Below, piece after piece: positions 22,719-33,600 of a stretch of DNA of 36,079 nt. The stretch lies in assembly GCA_000226015.1 (NCBI GenBank), contig JH152692.1:395212-431290 (forward strand), read 5' to 3'. Below the pieces are notes generated by a model. The model was given only the letters and a program-made list of their open reading frames with translations. It was not told where the DNA came from and did not search any database. The translations under genes were made by a program, and so were the position numbers. This stretch comes from Mnemiopsis leidyi (Eukaryota > Ctenophora > Tentaculata > Lobata > Bolinopsidae). How positions within the stretch are numbered: the stretch's first letter is position 1; every line of letters starts with the position of its first letter.

Positions 22719-25700
22719 AGCTACTATGATATGTCTCACATCTCTGTGTGATATATCGGCCATGAAATGGAGGAAAACATGTTCATGCGAGGGATGCAGA
22801 AGAAGGTGTTTTTGCAGTGAAGGTTGAAATGAAATTAAATCTTCCTGGCAAGCTGAACACGAGACCCCCCACATTGGAACATCGTGAAATGGAGTTCTAT
22901 CTGTTCTATCTGCTCTATCTGTAATTTTTGTACGGTTGGTAGCCTTGAAGTATAATGGAAGTCGCCGCCAAAAAAGTATTGTTTTCTAATATTCAACCAA
23001 AGGTTGAACAAAAACTGGTTTTTACTCATCACTAATTATTAATGTTATAGAGCATGACAACCAAAACTTTTGTTCTATTCTATTTCTTATTAAATCTGCT
23101 CAGAGTAGAACGTTGTTGTATTAAGGCAGATAGACCTCAGACAAAATCTGTTTAAGGATGGGGCTATAAAATTCAAAACAAATAAAAAACACTATCAATT
23201 ATCGATTTGAGCGTAACGTAAAGAAATGAAAGTACAGAAAGTGTTTTCATGTTCCAATAACTCTATAACCTATATATTCTATAACCCGTGAGATTTGCTT
23301 TCACCTTCGTTACATTAATTCAGCGGTAAAGTGCGTGATGCACTTAAGTCAGTCTTCGCGTTCTGCGTGACAGCATGTCAACGTGTGGTTACCTCGCAGA
23401 GCAACATTTCGTTTATCTGGAGCGAGGTTGACGTTTTAAACAGGTTATCCCATGTAAGGATAACGGGTAGTTGATGCCTTGAAACAGTGATTTGGTATGG
23501 CGGTTAGAGATCTACCCTCACGCTTGGGTTTTGCTCTATTCCTAAATTTGCCATCTATTCCTTAATTTTCCATCCACAAAAACGGCCTGCAAGTACAGTA
23601 AGGGATGCTAAATGTTGGGCTCGCTTCGTTAAACTTAAAATGTTAACCTGCTAAAAAATGTTACCTGGAAGAAACAGTGTTGCTGAGATATGATGTTATA
23701 AGAGAAGATAACGTTATGTTATGTCAAAAGTACATAGCTTGACCGACGTAATGTGCGCTGAGACCAGCAAGGTACTTTTATTTTGCTTCGCATTGATTTT
23801 TGTCCATAGAAAAAAGTTAGATCTGTATATTCGATCGGATACATCCGAAATCTAAAGAATAAAACAACATGATATATTGTCAGAACTTAAGTTAAAACGA
23901 CATTTTAGTTCAATTCCTGTCTAAGTCTCCTGTCTACTCATGACCTTAGTAAGCGTTCGTGGTAGATCTGAATATAACGGATCTCTTTGGTTTTATAATG
24001 GTCTTCGATCCATTCAACAATTATCTTGTAGAGTTGCCAAATTTCTATGTATTTGGCGAAGAAAACAAAACTAAAACGAGTCAAGTTCTTCAGAGGTGCT
24101 CTTACTTTATATGCTAAAGCATCCTAACCAGAGCCTCAACCAAAAATACTAATTGAAATGAACAAGCCGCAAACTTGTGAGAGTTACACAAGACATTAAG
24201 AATTAAAGTTTACATCAATGTCTTGTCCAAAAGTGGTTATTGCTCCCCGTGTCATGGACTAGAGCCCACAAGTCGGCCAATAGATCGGATTTCTAGAACT
24301 AATAATTACTGCTGGTATATAAGGTCGAGTGTTGTCCTGAGTATTGATCACGATCCATCATTACCAGCCGTACTCTCTGGAGCCCATGAACCTTCAGAGA
24401 CCACTATAGGTCCCCCATCTGCATATCAGGTTTTATGGAGAGAGTGACGTTGTGATGTCGGAGTTTAGTGGGGGCGTCAACAACGGCGGAGAGTGTTCTT
24501 TACATGTCAAGAGAAGTCTCGCCACTCTCAACTTTCGACATATCACGACATATCACGTCGGTTGCGGTAAAACGATATGTTTGAAGGAGAAAGAGTCACA
24601 TTAAATGATACATAAAAGGGTATGAGAGTAAAAAGAGCTAGGAGGACTGAGGCGTCATATAGAACGATATGAGAGGAGAAAGTATAAGGGGTCAGATTGC
24701 TCAGACAGATGATGAAATTCTGACAAAATGGAGCAACAAAATGAGCAGCTCATTCTACTTGAAATGTGTAGGCAGATGTTCGGACAGAAATAACTGGAAA
24801 GTGCAACCAATAAATAGTTCAAGTTTACCTTGTACATTATAGGCAACATTGTCGGAAAAAACTTTAATAGCAATATCGCACGATCGTTAAAGAGTTCTGA
24901 GTTGACCTATCGAACAGTCGCTCGAATAGATGAAAATAGAGCGACACGCTAAAAGGGACGGCGGAAATGAAAACTGGCTATTCCCTGAAAATTTACTGCT
25001 ACCAGCATTGTCTGCAATATTTCTGGCATTTGTCTAGTGGATTACTGGCATTTCTGACCAGTTAATTAACAGGGCACAAAAGAATTCTAGCGAAGGCTGC
25101 TGCGGTTGCAGGCTTGTTCCAGGAAATCACCTCTCTAATGTTCTCCACTCTGCTAAATTGATTTATTGGCTGAATCGGTAAATCATTCTCCCGTTGAATA
25201 TGGAAAATTGACATTAATACACTTAAAAGCAGGTAATTTTATTGGGTTTGTTCGACTATCGCCATGTTATTGATAAAATAATGCTCCTGCCAGGAGAGTT
25301 AATAGTTTTCCTGTGAACTTTAATGCACAAAAACCAGACTGACTTTCCTCTTAGATAAAACCACGACCCATTTAGCGTTACTGACGAAAACTCTGTGGTC
25401 CGTGTAAAGCTAGTACAGCACTCGATAACTTATGTTAAATATTATAAAAAAACGTATGTAAAAAGTACTCAGTGCTAACTGAAACTTATATAAAGAATTA
25501 GGTGGGACGTATATAGCTGTCTATATAAGTTTCCAAACAAAAGAGTTGAACAGGACAAATAAACAACGTATAGAAGAAAGCACTGTTAACTCTAACTGAT
25601 AATGTGTGGGATACATTGCGTGTGGGAAGTCAGCCTTCATCCGAGGTCGAGTCTGTGCAGACTACAGACTCCGTTACGTAATAGTTAATAAACGTTGTTA

Positions 25701-26013
25701 ATGAAGCTGTTTGTTAACATGGAGCTATCAGAGAGTTGATAGTGCTGCCTGGTCAGTGGGCCCCGGGGTCTGTCTAGTCTTGCCCACTAGTCATGTCATA
25801 CCGATATATTGTGTTGTGTAGTGTGTACAATTGTGTTGCATGTTGTGTTTTGTGTTAAATTGTTTTGTGTTAAATTGTGTTGTGTAGTGTATCGTGTACT
25901 ATTGTGTTGTGTAGTGTATCGTGTACAATTTTGTTGTATTGTACTGTGTAGTTACAGTTAAATATCAAGATTATTTAGTTTATCAAGTAACCTAACATAC
26001 CATCCTACTCCAG
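22719..26013. other. Gene-poor stretch before the ankyrin-gene exons
   Basis: No recognisable coding exon. A GT-rich low-complexity run (gtgttgtgtagtgtatcgtg type) occupies about 25805-25950. Upstream exons of the plus-strand ankyrin gene must lie somewhere to the left of 26014, but I could not identify them. Confidence 0.4.
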
Positions 26014-29000
26014 GCACTGCAAGATTCCCCTCTGTGTGAAGTGTATGGTGAACTACATGTGTAACAGCTGTAACACGGTACAGGACTCCTACAAGGCTCT
26101 GTGGAGGGAGATTGACGTGACCCCGGCTCTCTCTTCCAAAGTTTGTACTTTAGTTAAGTTTATCTTTCCCGGCTCTATCTTCCAAAGTTTGTACTTTAGT
26201 TAAGTTTATCTTTCCCGGCTCTCTCTTCCAAAGTTTGTACTTTAGTTAAGTTTATCTTTCCCGGCTCTCTCTTCCAAAGTTTGTACTTTAGTTAAGTTTA
26301 TCTTTCCCGGCTCTCTCCTCCAAAGTTTGTACTTTACTTAAGTTTATCTTCTTTGAGAAATCATTCAGCAGGTGAATGAGAATTGAGAACCGTATTTTTC
26401 TGACTATTGTAATAATCTTTGTCCCAATGACATGTAGAAAACTCTACATAAAATTCTGGAAAACAGTAAGAATTAAGTGAATTCAGGAACATAACACAAA
26501 GTAAAAATTAAGATGCGCACACAAAAGTCGATACAAAAAACTACATTCTTGAGTGGACGTGGCAGTACAATAGCTTAGCTTATGATCGGTTCAGACAACT
26601 AAAAGTGAACTATGAACATGTACATTGGACAGCTGTTCTGACATCAAGAGCTCAAGTTACTTTGTTACATGACTCTCGAGGATGGGGTATCTCGTTTGTC
26701 GATGAAAAGATGATAGTTATACTGGTTTCAGGATCTACTGCGGTGAATTAGTATTTAAGAAGAACACCTGACTCTCTAATTTTTGTAGATAAAAGAAACT
26801 TGTTATTTGTAACATCAGTGTATACAGTATAAGTGCAAGGACTGAGAAGAACTTTCTAACATCAATGTTTCCAATTTCTTTTGGTAGGGCGTCATTTACC
26901 CCCTACCAATCTTAATTTTATTTCTTTTCGAACACAATACGTCCAGAAAATTTGGATTCCGTTTCAACTTCTAACCTATCCCAAATTCTTCAAAATTATG
27001 ATTATTTGAGAACGATTGTATGAAAACGATTGAGATCTTTTGCGAACTTTCGGAATATCATTCGTAGTACTTGAGAAATTTAATATAGAAGTGGTGCCTC
27101 TACATTTTGTACGAACACTTAATCGGAAGTCTATTGTAACATAGCCGCGCCTTTTTTAAATCTCAGAACAAACTTGGTCTTCATACTAATAAAAACACGT
27201 GCTTCTACTCCAAGTGACATAAGTCATAAGTTTCTGTAATCGAAATTCAATACGAAACAACAATACATCTATACATCATGTGTTCTATGTTCATGACCCT
27301 TATCATCGACGTTTAAGAAACAAGATCCATTCAAGTATCCTCTTTCTGACTTTTCCCATTTGCTGGTTTGTTGCTATGGTTTCAGAAACAATTTCGTTTC
27401 TAGATCTAGGACCTTGCCCCATTGACTACTTTGTCCTTTCTGGTATAGCACTATTGGTCAGTAATCAGTTTAACGATTTCGACTGATTGAAATCTTATTA
27501 TGCACCAGTGCTACATTAATTAAACTTTGGCTACAAATTCCAGCCATGTCTACATAAAATTGGATTTTTCATTTTAAATTGCATTAATTAGTACGATTGA
27601 ATAACAGGGATAACATAGCGATGGTAATTTACTGTGATTTCGATTAGCGTTTATTGACTAGATGATTGAATAGTTATACCGGCTCATATGAAAACTATTT
27701 CATTCTATTTTGCTTATCATTATCGATAAAATGATTTTTGCAATTTCAGGAGAAAGATTTTGACAATGCACTGGATGACATGATAGAAGCTGTCAAGGAG
27801 CATTCACTGACAACTTTGCAGAATTTACTAGAACATTGCGGCAAAACGTAAGTCACACAAGTTCCAACTTGGTTATCAATATATCTTGTACATATACATA
27901 TATGCTATTCCATTATTTGTTTGCAGAAGTCGAATAAAACTGTCCAGAAATTAAAAGCAAAATTCAATAAATATAGAAACCAGCTCACCAGAATCCGGAT
28001 TCAAGGCGAGTTAACGAGAATGCAAGGCACTTGTAAAACGTGAAAGTAAATGTCAAACAGGTGGGGAAATATTGCTCTGTGCTGCTCCTCATCAGCTTCT
28101 CCCACTTACAATATACAAGTCGTGAGTCTCCACCAGACCTCCTAGTTTTCGACCAGGAGTACCGGCTGTATTAATCGAGCACGTTCTGCACAACGCGAGG
28201 AAGATTAGGGGCGGATTCCAAGAGCGATGGTTATGTGTCTATGTCTTCATGGCCCTCAATTTTTTGCTCTTGTTAGGAGCAGACTAACAAGTAGCTATCC
28301 ACGTTACTACAAATATAATCGTTCAAGTAACGCAAGCAGACAAATTTTACCTAGATTTGAAGGACAATATTTAAGTAATATTGGTAGTTGTCAATTGATA
28401 ATAACAAACCCCCAAAATCAATTATATCTGCTATTGGGCATGGAAAACTGAAAATATGGTGGCAAATACAAGGTATCGTACGCTATTGGGCGTGGAGAAC
28501 TGAAAATATAGTGGCAAATACAAGGTATCGTATGGCATGTCCTAATCATCTGAATACGATTAAACAGTAATCTTGAGATTGAGTAACTGAATAGAAGTTT
28601 TGTGGTTCTGAGGATTGAGGAGGCGTCATTTACCCCATACCAATCTTAATTTCATTCCATTTCGAACACAATACATCCAGAAATTCTGGATTCCGTTTCG
28701 ACTATTCTAACCTATCCCAAATTCCTCAAAATTGTGATTATTTGAGAACGATTGTATGAAAACGATTGAGCTCTTGTGATAAACTGCTGGCCGAAAACTG
28801 GGTCTTTAAAACTTTGTAGGCGGAAAAGTCTATCTAGAACAAGTTAAAATTGAGGTCTGGCAATTCCTAGACTACAGCCAGCACTACGTAATGCATAGAT
28901 GGAGCTCTCGCTCATGGTATATAGAGGGTAGAAATTGCGAGAGTAATAAAGACCTAATGTTTCCTCCATCCATCTGCTCTATACTGCACGGTTTATGAAC

Positions 29001-30351
29001 CGGAGCGATGAACCAAGCGTCAAGATCTTGCGTTAATGGGCTTTAAGCCACCCTTTGTCTCAAGGAATGATAACTCTGGAATTAGGATCTTGATGATGTA
29101 GGTGCATCCTTAGGTAAGTCTGAAAAACTTGGTTATTGGAACGATTGTCAGGTTAAGCTCAGGCTCCCATCAAAGGCATTAACATTCTTTACCACAACCC
29201 AATTAAACTAAGTGAAAGTGAATAAATTGTACCCGATGTTGGTACCCTATAATTGTTTCATCTTAGCCATGTTAAGCCATGTTAAACCATGTTATTATAG
29301 TCTTTTTTGAGGAAATCGTTATCAAGTTATTGCGTTAAACTGTTCGATCGTGGCAAAATTACATCCTCTTTAAAACTTGGCAAGGTTCCTATGATAATGG
29401 ATCAGTACCAACTATCCTGAATGTTATGCGCATCCTACGCCAGCTTGACTTTCATTAAGGTTACATTGAAGGAGTTGCATTATAAATGTACACGCACAAT
29501 CAATTGGTTGGAAACAGAGTGTTCAAAATTGAAATTTTCAACAATTTTGAAATTCCATCCCATTGAGCTTTATCATACACTTAACTAAATTTATTGTCAT
29601 TCAGAGTCAAAATTATAGTATCGAGCAAGGCGTAAAACAGGAGGTCTTGAAACCCGACGTTAAACCAAGACATTAGACGAATCTGGTTGGACGGTTGCAT
29701 GCAATAGCGACCCTATGTCAATGCCCTGTACATTATTAGCTCGACTTAAGTAGCTTCTTGACGTTCAGTCACGGATCCTCCCTCTCTAGATGGTGTCTTT
29801 GATGGGAAAATTTGCGTTACGCTCATTAGAGTTCAACCATCGCGCATTAAACCCTTATATCAAAAGATCAAATATCTGAATTGGACGACGATATCAGTGA
29901 TTGTTATTTGGTAAAGTTGTTCAGATTAGATATCGTAAGCAATCATGATTCATAATGGAAGTTTATTTAAGTCAAAAACCCAATAAGCTATGGAACGAGA
30001 TACTGCAATCATTGATTAATCGGGACGTATCTGATTTTTTCTTGAATAGTCAGTAGATATTCTTTAACGTTGACCATTTACCTAAAATCTACCATTTGAA
30101 TATTCAGAGTAATAGTCAGAGTAATAATCAATAGGACAAAAATAACCCTACTGCACTATCTTTATCCCCGGTCAGGTACCTGGACAAACCAGACTCTGAC
30201 GGACAAACACTGCTCCACCACGCAGTGAAAGCGGGAAGTGTGGAGACGGTACAGTACCTCCTGGACCAGGGTGCTGAGGTGAACCTGGTGGATAGGGAGG
30301 GGTGTTCTCCTCTACATCACCTTGCTGCTGGACCTAGGTCTCCTAGACAAG
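26014..30351 (+). CDS. Cys-rich / ankyrin-repeat protein, three internal exons (partial)
   Basis: Exons 26014-26140, 27750-27847 and 30176-30351 join in frame. The first begins in mid-codon after acceptor tactccag, ends SSK|gtttgt (phase 0), and encodes a Cys-rich zinc-binding-like segment, HCKIPLCVKCMVNYMCNSC. The second ends AC|gtaagt (phase 2) and is helical and acidic. The third encodes ankyrin repeats: DGQTLLHHAVKAGSVETVQY followed by LLDQGAEVNLVDREGCSPLHHLAA, ending at G|gtacgt. Ankyrin repeats bind proteins, so this is probably an intracellular adaptor or a zinc-finger protein; I do not recognise the family. The 5' and 3' exons are not seen. Its next intron would have to contain all of gene C on the opposite strand unless the gene ends early. 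The first donor is weak (gtttgt) and is repeated five times by a 46-bp array. Confidence 0.75.
26122..26351. repeat. 46-bp tandem array across an exon end and splice donor, five copies
   Basis: Copies of ccggctctctcttccaaag plus 27 following bases repeat with an exact 46-bp period. The first copy includes the last 18 coding bases of the 26014-26140 exon and its donor; the other four lie in the intron. Each carries the same CCAAA|gtttgta junction. Because 46 is not a multiple of three, using a later donor would shift the frame, and an in-frame TAA appears in the second copy. Confidence 0.93.
26888..27042 (+). repeat. Dispersed repeat, copy 1
   Basis: About 155 bp beginning ggcgtcatttaccccctacc and ending near gtatgaaaacgattgag. 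It closely resembles the stretch at 28620-28776 in the same orientation. The flanks outside are unrelated. It may be an interspersed element fragment; no terminal repeats are evident. Confidence 0.8.
28430..28533. repeat. 52-bp tandem duplication
   Basis: Two copies start at 28430 and 28482 with gctattgggc followed by tggaaaactgaaaatatggt and ggcaaatacaaggtatcgta. They differ at only a few positions. Located in an intron of the ankyrin gene. Confidence 0.9.
28620..28776 (+). repeat. Dispersed repeat, copy 2
   Basis: Second copy of the roughly 155-bp element at 26888-27042, same orientation, with scattered substitutions and one small insertion. The two copies flank the 27750-27847 exon of the ankyrin gene. 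Confidence 0.8.
28777..30175. other. Intron of the ankyrin gene
   Basis: AT-rich, with no frame or RNA gene recognised. It includes a short triplication of ccatgttaa near 29269-29294. Confidence 0.45.
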
Positions 30352-30683
30352 GTACGTCCGCTGTGTGGGGTTTGTTTGTGTTTCATTGTGTTAATCAATG
30401 TTTGTATTAGGTCCACCGTCTGTAACCTTATCAGGCACACGTTTAACGGAATCGTTTTATGGTACTTCGAGCGAACCCCGATGCCGGTAGGGCGCCGGTT
30501 GGGAGCATGTAGGTTAGTTGTTATTATATTAGGTTAGTTGTTATTATATTTGTATGTTTAATGCAAACACATTTTTTGGTACACATATCGAAAATTGTAT
30601 AGCTTATAGTTAACAGAAAATATTCGAACCAACTAAAGCTGCATGAATCGTAACTAAATGAAGTTCTTTATGGTAACTGTTTC
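30352..30683. other. Gap between ankyrin exon and gene C stop
   Basis: It holds a short direct duplication, aggttagttgttattatatt, twice at about 30511-30552. This would be the 3' flank of gene C on the minus strand. No clean AATAAA was found for that strand. Confidence 0.5.
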
Positions 30684-33600
30684 TTATAAAACTCCTACCA
30701 GGGCTACAAGGAATACCAAATTAATCATGATATTTCCTCCAACTTTAATTGAAGAACTCGAATAAGTTAAACACAGTTTTTTTGGGACAAAAGCTGGGTG
30801 GAATACTCCTTTAGTGCACGTTAGAATCTGACTCGTTTCTTTACTATTTTTGCAAATCACTGTCAGTTTCTCGCCTTCCAAAATAACTTTCTCCTCCGAT
30901 GGGTTAACAATAAGGATATCCGACTTAACAACCGCACAGGAGTTATCTTTAGAATCTAAGGAAATTTTTTAGTTTTATTTATCCAATAGAACTCGAAGTC
31001 ATGTGAGCAAATTGATATTTGTTTATTAGATTATTTGATCCGAGGAAAGATGTTGTAACAACTAACAAAAATTTCAAAACGACCAAAAAACAACTTCTTT
31101 TAAATGAGATAATTTTACCTCCGATAGTGCAGGTGGGAAGAGGTTTGTCCCACTGTCCACCGACACATTTTAGTTTGTTTGCACCCACTAGTAGTCCGTT
31201 TTCACACTTTACAGTAGCTACAGTACCCTCGGTTAAATCTGCTTTACTAAATGTAACTGTCGCATTCTTTATAGCATTCTCTATGTTCCAGCAGTTCACT
31301 GCAACAGTACTGTTTTCAAGGTTTATGAGATACCCATATTTTGGATTATAAACAAATCGATTAAATGGCTAATATTTGAACCTTATACGACTACTTCTAT
31401 CCTCCGAAATACCTGGCCGACTGCACAGTCCCCTGGCTTCAAAACTCAGCGAGTTTTTTGTAATCCACTCGCCCGAGTTTTATCGATCAGACCGTATCTG
31501 TTTCCTGCCCCATTTCTGGATATGTTCAAGTAGTTTGCTGGAGTAAACTCGTCCACCCAGGTATAAGTCTCTGTCCTGTCCTGGTTCCTATTTGCAGTAT
31601 CAACGTGATATGAATTCAGAATTGGAAAGATGTTGATTTGTATTTGTACAAATTTTACTAATTCTCAAGTAGAAAACTCTAGATCGGGTATAAACCGTAA
31701 CAAAAACACTCACTGCAATCCGATCCAGAAGAATCTAAATTTATCGCTCGTCTGAAGGCCGGGGTAATCTACAGCGAGTTTATCCACCACCACCTGATCG
31801 TGGTATTTGGTAGGAATCACTGCTAAGTCCCATCCTGTCTTCGTTTTTGTGTTCATTGCCTTGCAGGAGTCTCTGCAGGCTTGGTATGTTGCCGGGTGTC
31901 CCTCGTTGCAGTATTCGTACTCTACGTCTGATAAAATGTTTATTGATTTAAGCGCATTTGGTTTAACGTTCGACATTTTCGCTATATTCTGCATTTACTC
32001 CAATAAGTGTTGAAGCGTTTATACCAAGTTTTATAATATGCTAGAGAAGCGAATTAAAAAATACTGAAAGTTTCTGACTTGCACCTCGTCTGTACGTTGC
32101 AAGAAGCATGAAAGCGCTGTTATAAAATCCGCAGTTTTCAAGACTTCTATCACCTCGCACGTAGTTTATGTACCCGTAGTCACCAAAAGCTGTTCCGTAG
32201 CTTAAAGAGTAAAAGAGTTGATTCAACGATTTCATCTCGAATTTGGGACATGGTTAAATTCTTTAATTGCTAAGTTTTTGTTGAAGTTGAACTGACTCGT
32301 GCTTAGTGCACTTGCACTGTACCTAGCTTTGACTCGAAGTGTTTTCTCGGTGTATCCTACAAGTAACATAGCATGTGGTATGGGATTTGACGCACAGCTT
32401 GTATCTCTAAATTCTCCTGAACAGTGCTGTGATGTGATACTTATGAAGTTAGAATGGATATTGACTGGAATAACATAGTTCAGACTAAAACGATGGACAT
32501 GTAAGTTTAACATTAAGTCACCGTTTATCTACACAAAGACTGTTATAGTGTTCTGGACTTACCCCCTGAGTAACTAAACAGGTCACCACTGATCTGAGTA
32601 CCAAATGATACCGGGGAAGTAAGCAGTCCTTCAAGAAGCCCTTCTTCGTTTTTTGACAGTGGTACATAGTCCTGGATCCAGATCTTATTTAAAGCATTCC
32701 TCCTAAACGTTGCTATGTCTTTCGTGAATTTACAGGGCTGGTCTGTGATTTCGGAAGTTTTGGTAAATTTAGAAGTAGATTTAGATGTCATATTGACTGA
32801 CATGTGGGCCAATTTCTACCCTCCTCTAAGGTCCATAGCATCTTATTCCACATTCAAATTTATCAAAATTCAAATACTCAACAACATATATTACAATCAG
32901 CGGTATAAGGCCAGTCCGCAGCAGAAAGCATGTATTGTCTCATCAAAGTCAGCTTGTATCCCTCATTAGCAGTTCCCCCTGCACAGCCAGAGTAAGTGAA
33001 AGTACAATCCACGAAATATTGTTCCGAGAACTCAGTGTCGTCTCCAGTTAGGTGCTTGTTTAATGCCTCCATCGTCCCAACCTGGGTTTTTCCAGCCATA
33101 AGGTCTGTGAATATAGAAGTGTGGGATACAGTATTTTATTGTCAGTTTGTTAAGTGATAAATGAAAGGTGTAAGTTCCGGAAGACAAATATCCCCATTAC
33201 TTACATTTGGAAAGCTCCAGCAACTACCACAGGCTGCCTGATCTCGAGGAGTACTCAGCCCAACTTCCTTTTCCCAAAAGTCAAACCGTTGGGGTAAAGA
33301 TCGTCTAACCCTCTTCATTGAAATCCTCTCTGGTTCCACATTAAGAAGTTTTTCTGTCTCTGCCTCTGTTGTATTGACTCCGTTAAAAAGAGGTTTTACG
33401 ACTTGCTCGTACTCTTTGTCATTCTGAAAGAATACACCGTTACTTATACTATAAAGCAAGATCCTTTAAATTAACAAATTATGATCGCGATATTTGATAT
33501 GAAGCCACGGCCATCTCCGTGAAATATATTGCACTCGCAATTTAATTCTCAGAATAAGAGCCACATGATCATACCAATATAGACTTTCATCGATATTCAT

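Noticed and set aside
25602..25680. A Cys-rich plus-strand stretch upstream of the ankyrin exons (CVGYIACGKSAF...)
   Set aside because: In-frame stops lie just before it and no usable acceptor or donor bounds it, so it was not added to the ankyrin gene.
32743..32796. A longer gene C exon 5 starting at 32796
   Set aside because: It keeps frame but inserts a Ser/Thr/Lys-rich stretch not found in papain-family enzymes. The acceptor before 32742 gives the expected WPYTAD-Y-QPCKF join.
33082..33102. An earlier acceptor for gene C exon 4 at about 33102
   Set aside because: It is out of phase with the exon 3 donor. The acccag acceptor before 33081 restores the family pattern CGSCWSFPN-VGTMEA.
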